A stretch of DNA of 64,000 bases from Lineus longissimus (lineage: Eukaryota > Nemertea > Pilidiophora > Heteronemertea > Lineidae). The DNA lies in the NCBI RefSeq assembly GCF_910592395.1, contig NC_088322.1, forward strand, positions 5,947,431 through 6,011,430, in the 5' to 3' direction. The position numbers and the translations under genes are program-made. Numbering within the stretch: the stretch's first letter is position 1; each line of letters starts with the position of its first letter. The notes under the pieces were generated by a model. The model saw only the letters and a list, made by a program, of their open reading frames with translations, searched no databases and was not told the DNA's origin. Below are positions 44,253 through 55,939 of this stretch, piece after piece.

Positions 44253-46755
44253 GTATTGCCAACCACAGCTGGATCCGCGACAACCCACACGTCAAACAGC
44301 GACAACCCACAGTGCACATGTGGAGGCGAGGTATGTGAACTGATATGATCTATCTGGTCATAATTATATTGCCATGCAATTACTAAAAGTTCCAAAATGC
44401 ATTCTGTTCTGGCTTTAATTTTGATGTGCAAACATGGGTTGTGGAGCAAAAACAACTTCACATAACTCTGCATTAGATCCAGATAGACGGGTATCTGGAG
44501 ACATATATAAACAGAGCCAGAAAGAAGTTCAGTTTCAACTATTTCATCATTACATTATACTGCTCCAGTCATGAATGACACAGCTCCAGAGCATCTGATG
44601 ATAGAAGTTGCCTTGATCCACAGAGGGCATCTTTATTGTCAACCCCTGCACACACTTCATGGTCAGTTGGATAAAGGTTTATCTTTTTCCCTTTCATTTC
44701 CAGCTCACTGAAGAGGATGTATTGGGGGCCAAACTCCCAAAAACCCCAGCCAAATGTAAAAAGACGCAACTGCAACTTTGGCTCAATTGCCGAAATTTAA
44801 AGTACCGAGGCAGAGATACGAGGGCAGTTCTGGTAAACAGGTGAGCATGTACCGGCAGCTGTCTCCATGATTCGTTTTTGAAGGGTAATGCTACACCTGA
44901 CTATCCCATTGATAAATTATACTACACTGTGGTATTGGTAATATGATCATTATGAATGCCAAATACATGTACAGTGCATGTCTCTTCATCCTCTTGTCCA
45001 TTTGCAGTAGCGGTATCAGTACATTCCTATAATCTCCTTTCAGAGTTCGCCATGAGCAAAATATACCCCATAGGATCGTTGATCCAGACCCCGGAGAGTG
45101 CAACATACGCAGGAAACAAGCCTCATGCCCTAAATGCAGCACCATCAATCGGCCAGTATCACCGACCACTGACAATTCTGCTGGTAATGTGCCAAATGAC
45201 GGCTGGTCGAAGGATACGAGTTGTTTGCCCCGGACATTTGGCCATCATTCCATTATGGATCATATTCAGAAGTCGGGCAAACACACCATGTATGTTGAGA
45301 AGCCTCTTGAAAAGGGGTACAAATTCTTTTATGAAAATTACATGCACAACATTCAGGCGGTGAAGAGGCGGACATGTATTCATGTTAAGGCCAAGTGCTA
45401 TCGCTCTCAAAAAAAAAACTGAACCGCCCCATTCCATTAATGTTGAGCTGTCTCAGGCTGCAAAAGTTGTGTCTGCAAAGTGTTCGTGTGCTGCAGGGGT
45501 TCAAGGTTTGTGTAACCATGTTGCTGGATTACTGTACAGCTTGAACCATGTCCTGATCATGGGTCTCAAAGAATTTCCTGAGGCTGGAACCTGTACAGAT
45601 AATCCACAGCAATGGCACAAACCAAGAACCTCTGGAATGAAACCAGAGCCCATCATGGGATATCATGTTATACGCCCGTCCTACAACAGTAAGTCAAAAA
45701 ACACCCGTGGTGTAGGCTGTACTCTGTACGAAGCACGTGGTCCCGAAACTGCTAGGCTGAATGAGGTCAGAAAACTTGTGGAGGCCATGGCGGAGATTAA
45801 CCCACATTTGGGAATCTGTCAGAACCTTGATATTGAACAGGACTTGTATGTGTCCACAGCGATTGGCTGTGAAGCTTTGGTTGGCTCTACCATAGGTCAT
45901 CAGTTAGCATTAACTGAAGGTGATTTTTATGTAACTTGTGACACAAGTGCTACAGATTCACTCAGTGAAGGTTTTGATTTGACATGCTGTCCAATTTTGC
46001 CGACTACATTGGGACCCTCTGTCAATCTTGATCGGTACAACATGTCAGAACAATGCAAGAAACTTGTTGGTAACTTGGATATTTCACTGGAAGGTGCCCA
46101 TGAGCTTGAGTCAAAAACAGTTGGTCAGTCAACCAATGAGTTGTGGACAACCAGCAGATCGAATCGGTTGACTGCAAGTAATTTTGGGTTAATTTTCAAG
46201 AGAAAGGCTGCATTCACTGATAAATTTACTCGTTCGGTTTTGACGGATGTGAAAGACTTGTCCCATGTACCTGCCATTAGGTATGGGAGAGAGAACGAGT
46301 CAGTAGCCATTGACAGATACAAGAAGTACATGACTAATGCTGGGTTTAATATCAAAGTGTTAGAGAATGGACTAGCTGTCAATCCATCATCTCCATGGTT
46401 GGGGGCTTCACCAGATGGAAAAATCCTGGATGAAAAATCAGGCTTGGGGCTATTGGAGATAAAGTGTTCCATGTCATATAAAGATATAGACCCATTAGAT
46501 GCATGTAAAGATGACGAGTTTTACTGTGAATTGGTAGATGGAAAGCCAACTTTGAAAAGGAGTCACAACTATTTTTATCAGGTCCAAGGTCAGATGGGCA
46601 TTTGTTGTGTTGAGTGGTGCGATTTTGTTGTGTACACTAAAAAAGGCCTGCTCATTTCTCGAATAAAATTTGATGAGTCATTCTGGTTGGATGTCTTCAA
46701 CAAACTGACAGACTTTTACATGACTACTTGTTTGAAATTACTTTGCCAGGCTTAG
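44253..46755 (+). pseudogene. ISL2EU second protein: SWIM zinc finger and YqaJ-type nuclease, one-base shift
   Basis: ISL2EU transposons encode, besides the transposase, a YqaJ-like (lambda-exonuclease-fold) nuclease of unclear role. Exons at 44253-44330, 44704-44840 and from 45044 join in compatible phases at CAG/GT sites. The second exon is a SAP-like helix pair (KTQLQLWLNCRNLKYRGR). A SWIM finger follows (VSAKCSCAAG ... GLCNHVAGLLYSLNH, about 45470-45545). The YqaJ domain is 46120-46720: TASNFGLI, YGRENESVAIDRY, WLGASPDG (Asp) and LLEIKCS (E-x-K), then YFYQVQGQM. A nine-A run at about 45411-45419 costs one base and breaks the frame just before EPPHSINVELSQ. The rest to 46755 is open. Confidence 0.85.
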
Positions 46756-46985
46756 GGCATCATGCATTACTCATTACTGCTAATGGGTGTGGAAATCTGC
46801 TGAATGAAGAATCAAGTTTGTATTATATGTATTGTTGGTTTTATGAATGTAACTCAATGAGGTATCGCGCATTATTGCTAACTGGTGTGGAAATCTGCTG
46901 AATCAAGTTTGTATTATATGTATTGTTGGTTTTATGAATTGAACTCAGTGAGGTACCATGCATTGCTGCTAAAATTTATTGGTGT
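46756..46985. repeat. Tandem repeat of about 110 bp, 2-3 copies
   Basis: TGGTGTGGAAATCTGCTGAAT and TTGTATTATATGTATTGTTG recur in order at about 46787 and 46883; a third partial copy is diverged. It is the 3' untranslated region of the YqaJ gene, with AATAAA at about 47001. Confidence 0.75.
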
Positions 46986-47762
46986 TGAAGTATTTTTTTA
47001 CAATAAATGGAAAAATTATTTTACAGTACAGGCGACTCCTTTTTACTACTTGCAATCTTGACTAAAGTTTCAGCCACCTCTACCTCATAATCTTGCTCTT
47101 TGTAGGAGCCATAGGTTAGCAAGAGACCTTGGTTGCAGGAAGACCACCCTCAGATCCCCAACCCACAGCAGATAAATGCTAAGGTGGCAGTACAATCTGG
47201 GTGATCTAATATTTCTCATCAGCATACTGGGGCAGCTGTCCAGAAGGTGGTGATATCTCCTGATTAACTCTGCAGCAGTATAAGGAGGTGTTTCCACTAG
47301 CAACATAGCAGCTCAGCATGAATTTCTCATCAGACCTGGGCTGGCAGAGACAGATTGTACCACCGTGGAGGTTAATGGCCAAGAAACTTCAGTGGGACTG
47401 AATCTTGTGTTGGCCTCAGTACTAGTCTTCATTTGCTTCCTAACTCACGAAAATTTCCCGGTCTACAGTTCGTTTGAAGAAACTTGACACACTGATCTAC
47501 CAGACCTCACTGATCGTAGTCACTACAACTTTTCACCTTGACACCGTTTAATTTTGGGGGACAGGACACCAAATCCAGGCAGAAAGTAAACACTGCCCGG
47601 CACCTTGGCATACACCTACATGTAGGCCTACATACATTGTACCGAAACACTATTTTCTGGCTTGATATTCAACTGGAGCGTAACCTGACTTGGCAATTAT
47701 CCTATTAGCCTATAAATCTGTAGCAAGTGACTGAGCTGGGGTACCAGTGCTCTTACTGTAGT
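46986..47762. other. Intergenic between the convergent ISL2EU genes
   Basis: No gene recognised. A minus frame at 47306-47085 (73 codons) has no recognisable motif. Confidence 0.4.
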
Positions 47763-49345
47763 TTACAGTCTCTCATCATCAACAGGGTCTGTACAAGAGA
47801 TAATAGGATTTTGGAAGAGGGTGAGTAAGGCACAACCAGTCCAAATCTGATTTATTGTTCCAGCCAAGCTTAGTGGAATGACTTGGTCAAATATGTGGAA
47901 ATTTTTCACTTTGTTGATTAATCTTTCAACATGGATTCTCTCAGCCGCAATACTCTGCGTACTGCTAGCATCATCCGCTGGCATTTGATCATTTCTGCCA
48001 AGAAATGGAGGAATATTGAGTCTTACTCCAATTCTATCCAGTAGGTCTTGAATATCAAAACCCTTGTCTGCCATCAAGGAATCGCCTCGTTCAAACGGCA
48101 ATTGCAAGATGCCACTGCGGATGGTCAGCTCTTTGTCAGAGATGGAACCTGTGTAAAGCTGTGAAACAAAACTTAAGTTACCAGCAGGGGATATTCCAAT
48201 GAGGCCTTTCAGTGTATTACAACTCTTGTAGTTGGAATAGCTTTGGGACTTCAGCACAAGTGAAGAGGGCATTTCAAGCTTGATTTCACAAGCATCAATG
48301 ATGACCCTGGTGTCTGGGTACTTCTGAATGAAGGTTTCAGGCATGCTTTTCAAGACTTGTGCCTTGGTAGGCCAAATGCTCAGAGACCCTAGACGCAAGT
48401 AAACAAAGTTTGCCCAAGTTATGATTATTTTGCTAACAGAAGACAGTGAAATACGAAATCTGTAAGACAAATCTAACTCGAGCAGCCCTAAATCTAACAC
48501 GGCATAAGTACAAGAAGAACTGGTTTCTTGGTGTCAGTTTTCTTGGCCTACCACGCTTGCTAGATGAAGTTGGGGTTGAAGCCTGGCTTTCTTGATTTGC
48601 CATTATGACATTCTCCCCATTCTCTCCAGGATTCAAGTAAGTCAACATTTGATCAAATACTTCAATACTTGGAAAACCAGTGAAGAACACAATATCACTT
48701 GATCGAACATTATCAATGGCAAATTCACATTGTTTCAGTTCTAATTTCACAGCTTCAAGCTCCTGCGTCAATGATCGGACCTTTTCTTGCAATATTTTAC
48801 ACTGTAGTTCCTTATCAGCCAGTTTCCCTTGCAGAACCTCTTCATTGGACATAATATCGGCACTTTCATTTTCACAAGAAATGTCTTCAAGCTCATCAGA
48901 GAGTCCATCTGATGGTGCATCCTGTTCCATTGATGGTGTATCACCAACCAATTCTGTCATGTCAGGGTCAGAGTCAGAATTGTGAGATGGTTCCGCAGCT
49001 GTTGTGCGATTCTGCTGGAGTCTGTTTGCTTTCCTAGGCTTACTTATCTTTACGAGATGCCTGCTCCCAACACTTTCCCAACATTTGAACAACGATGGAA
49101 CAGCATCTGCATTTAAGAAGCGCCTTCCTGCGAATTGTGAATATTCATAATTGCTGTCTTTGAAGTGTTGTGAACACACAAATGTATGGTGTCTGATTTG
49201 AAAGTTCTCGTCCTCGTCTCGCCTTATCTTGGCAATCCACCTTTTCCTCATGTCAGGTTTCGTTGCCCTTTTCCATGCCCTTCAACATCATGATATCCAT
49301 GTTTAGTGCAATGAGGAACACAGCAGTTCCGGTGGCTCTGAAAAT
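47763..49345 (-). pseudogene. ISL2EU transposase with THAP domain, frameshifted
   Basis: The THAP zinc finger binds element ends. It begins after a CAG near 49344 (CCVPHCTKHG), shifts near 49252, and continues MRKRWIAKIRRD ... FVCSQHF ... RRFLNADAVPSLF, giving the C-C-W-C-H set. A Ser/Asp linker and a coiled coil (about 48880-48710, LADKELQCKILQEKVRSLTQ) follow. An AT-hook-like KRGRPRKLTPRNQFF leads to the helix-turn-helix YRFRISLSSVSKIIITW after a shift near 48490. The DDE_Tnp_4 domain reads RVIIDACEI (D), GSISDKELT (D), LMADKGFD and ERIHVERLINKVKNF (E). It stops at 47763. With the YqaJ gene at 44253-46755 it forms the convergent pair expected of ISL2EU. Confidence 0.87.
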
Positions 49346-49782
49346 AGGAGAGGACATGACTTGAGTTGATAACCAATACCTCAGTACAATACCGACAGGA
49401 CTTACAGCAGTATTTGGTCAAAATATATTAACGGTATCTTGTATTGTAGAGATAGTGAAAATATAGTGGGTTTTTTTACAATGATGCCATTAGAAAAAAT
49501 CAATGTAAATCAAAGTGATCTGATTCTGAGGAATAATTTTATGAGGCAAACCAATTCTGTCTGACACAGCAAATGATGACTTAATGACTTTCCACAGCAT
49601 TACAACATGCCAAAGCCAGTATTGCAAAACCAACCTTTTGTCCCTTTGTCGATTTCGGTTTCTTAGCAGTATTTGGGCTTGCGGAAGAGTAGGGATGATC
49701 AGCTGCAACCAGTGTTTTAAATGGTTGGTCGTTTACCTCCATGACGTTTTCCACCACAATGTCACACACATTCAGGCTGAAT
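49346..49782. other. Border zone between ISL2EU and BEL/Pao-2
   Basis: AT-rich 5' flank of the transposase gene. A minus frame (about 49790-49581, VENVMEVNDQPFKTLVAADH) might be an exon, but no domain is recognised. BEL/Pao coding sequence starts abruptly near 49783. Confidence 0.4.
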
Positions 49783-52700
49783 GAGAAGGGCCAAGGGGTG
49801 GACAGGATAGGAACCACCCCAGCAACGACAACAAAGACAACAAAGATACGGCACAAGACCAGGACAACGGCGTACCGAAGGACGATAGTTCTACCCCACC
49901 CCAGGTCACAACCCACTTCATCGGAGCAGACTCCGGAGAATGTACCAGCTTGATAGTCCCTGTGACTCTGCGTCACAGGGATAACGTGAACGAAACAACC
50001 ATCGTGTACGCCCTACTTGACGAGCAGTCCGATGGTTGTTTCGTGATCGATTCTGTTCTAGACAAGATAGGGGTAGAGGGCGAACCCTACTCCTTGAGGT
50101 TGGCTACCATGACATCCAATACTACTGTTGAATGTAGGCAGGTTCGTGGCCTTGTGGTTAAAGGTCTTTATGAGTCACAGAGTTTTGACATGCCCGTATG
50201 TTACACCAGGGGAGGCATCCCAGCCAAGCCTAGCCAAGTTCCTAGACCAGAGAATGTTCGGCAGTGGTCCCACTTAGAGCCAGTCCATAGCAAGTTAGCT
50301 CCCTTCTTTGCCGATGTTGAGATAGGACTTCTGATTGGACTGTCTTGTCTGCAGGCCATAAAGCCTCTGGAAGTCCTTCCTGGCAAAGAGGATGACCCTT
50401 ATGGTGTACGTACTGCACTTGGCTGGGGCGTGGTTGGAATGTCTCCTCAGGGTTCAAGGCCACAACAGCGCCATCACTTTTCATTTAGAACACAGATCAC
50501 GGAGGTAACCCCTCAAGCTGTCATGAATATGTTTGATGTAGAATTTGTTGAAAGGTCAGGTAGTGAGGAGGGCGTTGGCCTCTCAGTTGAAGATCGCAAG
50601 TTTCTGCAGATACTAGGGTCACAAATTCGTCAACTTGACGACGGTCACTATGAGTTACCACTCCCATTCCGCGATGAGAATGTAAGGTTACCCAACAATA
50701 GAGCCCAAGCTTTGAAGCGTCTGTCCAGCTTGAAACACAAGATGGAGAAAAATCCTCAATTCAAGGAGGATTATCTTCAGTACATGAAGGAAATGATTGA
50801 AAAGGGTTTCTGTGAGCGAGTGCCAGAAAATGAGAGCTGTCCCGAAGGCTCGGTTTGGTATTTGAGTCATCATGGGGTCTACCACCCAAACAAACCTGGA
50901 CGTATCCGGGTGGTATTCGATTGTAGCGCCGAGTTTCAGGGCGAGGTTCTTAACGAGCATTTCCTCCAGGGTCCAGACCTAACCAACAACTTGGTAGAGG
51001 TCCTTTTGCGTTTCCGCAAACAGTCTGTAGCTGTAGTCTGCGACGTGCAGTCATTTTTCAATATGGTCATGGTGAAGAAGGAGCACAGGAATTTTCACAG
51101 ATTCCTTTGGTATGAGGATGGCAAGCTGGTGGAGTATCGCATGACGAGACATCTCTTTGGGGCTCGATCTTCGCCAGGCTGTGCCACCTTCGCACTGAGG
51201 GCCAATGCTGACAAGTATGAATCTGAGTGTGGGTCAAAGGCGGCTGAGTTTGTCCGTGCTGGGTTCTATTGCGACAACGGATTGTCGGCTGAGAAAACTA
51301 CTGATGATGGAAAGGACCTAGCATGTGGCAGTAGGAAACTTTGCAAGAAGGGTGAATTCACACTGAGAAGCTACTTAAGCAACGATAGGGAAGTTACGAT
51401 GGCTGTACAATTGGAGGCTAGGGCTAAGGGTGTGCAGGAGTTGAATCTCTTGTCAGAAAACTTGCCTACAGAGAGGACCCTGGGCCTTCAGTGGTGCACG
51501 CAATCAGATTCCTTCCAGTTCAAAGTGGTCATGCGGGAAAAGCCTGTAACTAGACGTGGAATATTGTCCACAGTGAGTTCGATTTTTGACCCACTTGGCC
51601 TGATTGCTCCCTTCATACTGACAGGACGTCGCATTCTGCAGAATTTGTGCAATGGCAAGCTACATTGGGACGACCCTGTCCCACCTGAAATTAGTGTACA
51701 GTGGGAAAAATGGTGCTCAGAGGTGTCAAACTTGGCGAATATTGAGATCCCACGCTGTTACCACCCTAGAGTGTTTGGTGAGGTTGTCTCAGTACAACTG
51801 CATCATTTCAGTGATGCGAGTTTGGAACCTGGTGGGCTGGGCCAGTGTAGCTACTTGAAACTCACAGATGACAAGGGAAATGTTAGTGTCTCGCTTGTTA
51901 TGGGAAAGTCGCGCGTAACTCCTCTAAAACCGATCACAGTACCTAGGCTAGAGTTGTCCGCCGCAGTTGTGTCAGTTCGAGTGGGTGAATTCCTAGAGAG
52001 GGAGTTGAAGTACGAGGGCATAGAGCATTTTTACTATACAGATAGTAAGGTGGTTCTCGGATACATTGCTAATGAAACGCGCCGCTTTCACATATTCGTG
52101 GCTAACAGAGTTGAGAAGATTCGGAAATCCACCACACCAGACCAGTGGCATCATGTCGATACGAGTGTCAACCCGGCGGACATAGCGTCTCGTGGAATGT
52201 CAGCCCGTGACCTACTCGGAGCCAAGTCCTGGTGGGAAGGTCCAGACTTCTTGAGGAAGGAAAAGGTTCCCGTCCCCTTGTCTGAAGACGACGCACAGAC
52301 GATCGATGATGACCCAGAGGTCCGGAAAACTGTCCGAGTGTTAGACACCAAGATCGCACCCTTTGGCAAGATGTCCGAGAGATTCGAGGGTTTCTCATCC
52401 TGGTATCGCTTGAAGAGGGCCGTCGCCTGCTGCCTGAAGTACAAGGACATACTTCGTGAGAGGGTTGCAAAGGGAACTGGTGCCAAGGAAAAGAAGCTAG
52501 ATGTCAAGGACCTCCAGCGAGCAGAGACGGCCATCCTCCAGGCTGTTCAGATGGAGTCTTTCGATGGAAAAAGGAGGAACCTACAGCTTTTGGACCCGAT
52601 TGAGGATGAGGATGGCTTGCTACGTGTCGGTGGTCGCGTCAGGCGAGCGGAAATACCAGAGGAGTTGAAACATCCAGTCATCGTTCCAAGGCACGGACAT

Positions 52701-52820
52701 GTTACTGACCTGATTGTCGCGCACTTTCATGGATCGGTCTACCATGGGGGTCGCAGCGCAACCTTGAATGCTAGTCGTCAGGCAGGTTTCTGGATAGTTG
52801 GCGCTAGGGTGCAGCTGTAA
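49783..52820 (+). pseudogene. BEL/Pao-2 pol: protease, RT, RNase H, H2C2 start
   Basis: The frame is open from about 49783 through an Asp/Asn-rich linker into the protease (VYALLDEQSDGCFVIDSVL; DEQSD instead of D-T/S-G-S-D). The RT follows with IRVVFDCSAEFQGEVLN, CDVQSFFNMVMVKKEHRNF and catalytic FYCDNGLSA (YCDN for YxDD). RNase H has LHHFSDASLE, VPRLELSAAVVSVR, YYTDSKVVLGYIAN and NPADIASRGMS. The integrase zinc finger begins (AHFHGSVYHGG), then TAA 52818-52820 appears after a one-base shift. The next ORF continues with KCVVCRRLRGK in the other frame. An otherwise complete reading frame with one lesion suggests recent inactivation. Confidence 0.9.
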
Positions 52821-53875
52821 CGATGCACATTGTGAAATGTGTAGTTTGCCGTAGATTGAGAGGCAAGGTTTATCTTCAGAAGATGGCAGACCTGCCCACA
52901 GATAGGTTAGACCCAGCAGCACCTTTCACATACTGTGGAGTGGATTATTTCGGCCATTTCTTCGTAAAGGAGGGTAGAAAGGAGCTAAAACGATGGAGCG
53001 TCCTTTTCACCTGCATGGCATCGAGAGCAATTCATATCGAGGTTGCCCACTCCATGGACACGAGTAGTTTCCTGAATGCCTACCGTAGATTTGTCTGTAA
53101 GAGGGGTCCTGTGAGGGTTTGTAGATGTGACCAAGGTTCAAATATGATAGGGGGTAAGAACGAGTTGCAACAGGCTGTCGCGGAGATGAATCATGACAAA
53201 ATCCGTTCCGAGCTTGGCAAGGACAACTGTGATTGGGTGGTTATCGCACCGAACAAGGTGGCTGAGGCTTCACACTTTGGAGGAGTTTGGGAACGAATGA
53301 TCAAGTCCACCAGAGATGTCCTGTCTGCCATCTTGCTGCAGAATCCTGGCCCACTCGATGATGAGTTGTTGACGACCTTCCTGGCAGAGGCAGAGGCAGT
53401 AGTGAACAGTCGTCCTATCACCTACGTTGATTCTAAGAGCGGAGAGTCCGTAGAGCCTCTTAGTCCCAGTCAGTTGCTGACCTTGAAATCTGCTGTCGTG
53501 GCGCCTCCACCAGGGAAATTTGTGAAAGAGGACGTATATTCGAGGAAACGTTGGAGGAGGGTGCAGTATTTGGCAGACCAGTTCTGGTCCAGGTGGAGAT
53601 CGGAGGTCCTGCCCCTGCTCCAAGAGAGACCAAAGTGGGAAAAGGTTCACAGGAATCTGAAGGTGGATGATGTTGTCATTGTAGTAGACAGCGATTTGCC
53701 TAGAAATCACTGGCCATTGGCCCGGATATCGCGAGTATACCCCAGCGAAGATGGACTTGTCCGTAAGGTCCAGGTCACCCTTGGTAAAAGCCAAACTACA
53801 CTGGAACGGCCCATCGGGAAAGTGGTTTTGTTGATTGCCCGGGAAGTCCCGAGCGGGGAGCCTTCTGAGGATTAG
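52809..53875 (+). pseudogene. BEL/Pao-2 integrase
   Basis: It completes the zinc finger (CVVCRRLRG), then the core: YCGVDYFGHFF (D), VCRCDQGSNMIGG (D) and ASHFGGVWERMIKSTRDVL (E). The C-terminal domain has RRVQYLADQFWSRWRSEVLP, characteristic of BEL/Pao, and ends VPSGEPSED at 53875. The frame is intact from 52823. BEL/Pao-1 lacks this C-terminal domain. Confidence 0.9.
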
Positions 53876-55484
53876 AGACCTGACACCTGATATTAGGCCC
53901 TGGTGCCATGTCCTTTTCTTAGCTGGCGCCTCGGTCCGGACTGTTTCCCTAAAGACATTTTGCATACTAGTATAAGTTGCATTTGACCATTTGAAGGCAT
54001 TCGAGAATAGTCAAGGTTTGACTAACAAGTATTTTGAGTGTTTCGAGTATTTGGTAAAGACACAGTACTTGAGTACATGTGGATTGTATTTTTTGTGTAT
54101 TTTCGAACTTGCACATTGCATATTTGTATTTTCTGTATTTTTAGACTTGCATTTTCTTTGCCTACCAGGCAAATGTTTTGAAGTTCCAAGTTTGAACTGC
54201 TGTATTTGGATTTGAAAGATTAGTGGATAAGGTTTAAAATCTGCTAAAAAAAAAATAACTGTTGTGAGTGAAATGCTCCTATGACTTTCTATGAAAAGAC
54301 ACTGACGTTGCCAGTTTTTTGGGTGAAGTTGGTGAAATTTAGTTGTTGCAATGTAAGACATGCGAATTAGGTTTAATCTCTTGAGTGATTAGTGTTTATT
54401 TGTCTTTGGGACAAAGGTTTGCTAAGACCATGTAAAGAATCAAGTTTGATTCCATTTTGTTTGTGTACTTAGTTACTTGTATTACACTGTATGTGAAAAT
54501 GATAAAGAATCGGTCTAGAAATCAGATTTTTAAAGCTGAACTGTCTTTCTAATGAGACTTTGTCAGAACTTAAAGTTGAACTGTATTGGTTTTTGGTATC
54601 TCAACCCTGTTGAGTGTCTCACTTTCGGAAGTTGATTTTTGGTAAATTGCCCTGTTATGTGTTCAATTTAGGGGAGCCATGTGGGTGCGCGCATGCCTTT
54701 GAATTTTCCCGCCTCCAAACCTTTGAGCTGAAGCGCGGCGATATGGGATGTTTTGGATGCGTGCGCAGCCCCATGTGTTTCCGCCTAAGACTATACAATG
54801 ATTTTGTGAAGAATCCGTGGATTTTTGTCTTGTAAACTTTGAATTTCTCGAGGACTGAGGGTGTATAGAGGTAAATGTTCTTAACGTATATCAAAAGTAA
54901 CATGTATAGACTGTACTGACGTAGTTGTCATGATAATGATATGACGCATTTAGATACAAATTCAGTGTTTTAATCGATGGGTTTCCTCACCCTCGCGGTC
55001 TTTGTAATTTTGTAGTTCCCAACTGTAACGATAGGTGGCAGCAGCTGTCAGTGAAGACACTGCTCATCTTGTTGGTTTTAATGACAGTACAGAACATCTT
55101 TAATAGTTTATGACTTTCATCTTGCCCCTTGTAACATCTTAAGAGTCTCTATAGTAGCTGTCCTTGTAGAATCCCAGACTGTCTTCCTGTACAAGTTCCT
55201 AGCTGTAAATTCTGTCTCTACAGTAGTGTCTCCTGTAAGAAGTCCCTAAGGTTGTGACACACCATTTCATGTACCGTACTACTAATGTAAGGCCCGCTGT
55301 ATTCTTTATCCGTCCCTTTCCTATTAACTGTGATATTTGATTCTCCTATGATTAATTTCTATGTTTTCTTATGATTCCAATCGTTTGTATATTTTCAGTT
55401 TTACGTAGTGCACATAGTGATGATTAGTAGTAATAAAGACGAAATTGAGAAGATTGAACGTTATGACTTGATTTCTGCACTACA
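53876..55484 (+). other. BEL/Pao-2 3' untranslated region and presumed 3' LTR
   Basis: Non-coding, 1.6 kb. A TGTAACGATAGG start at about 55025 and a CTACA end near 55483 could bound the LTR, but no second copy exists to test it. AATAAA lies at 55431. Confidence 0.45.
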
Positions 55485-55939
55485 GACGCCACACACCCCT
55501 CATGTCCTTTGTAAACAGATGAGGACATGGTTCAGACCATTTCATCATGTACACATCTTCAATTCATATACAAGGGTTTGATTCATGAAAAAGTCCACTT
55601 TCCCATAGCAGAGCTTCTCATCTCACTTATTTCCATCTGCCTGAGTGGATGAAAAGCAACGTGGTAGGAGGCACTGCAGTGAGAGTTTGAATTACATATA
55701 CATGTAAAATGCAATAACTGATCCTTGGCTACATTTGACAACAACAAATTGATAAGCCTGCCTAGAGAAATCAGTGGATATTGGGCAAAGTAAGGAGACA
55801 CCCATAATTTCAAGGAACTGAAGGACCTCAAGTCAAGATTCCAATTTCATAACTGTTAAATGAAATTAGTTGGATAAAGAGGTTTCTTCAAATGAAGAGG
55901 CTCCTGTTCTTCGTACCCTCCTACTATGATGAAGTAGCC
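55485..55939. other. 3' flank of the Harbinger element 2 transposase gene
   Basis: No coding sequence recognised. As the gene is on minus, this is its 3' untranslated region or spacer. Confidence 0.4.

Larger units (their letters stand above)
49783..55484 (+). mobile_element. BEL/Pao retrotransposon 2, 5' truncated
   Basis: It lacks the 5' LTR and gag; protease through integrase remain, with one shift at about 52812. The 3' part extends to about 55484, with AATAAA at 55431. Lower defect density than BEL/Pao-1 shows it is younger. The two copies differ strongly in sequence. Confidence 0.85.

Noticed and set aside
47085-47306. Small minus-strand gene between the ISL2EU genes
   Set aside because: 73 codons with no motif, in the spacer of a convergent pair. 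No support.
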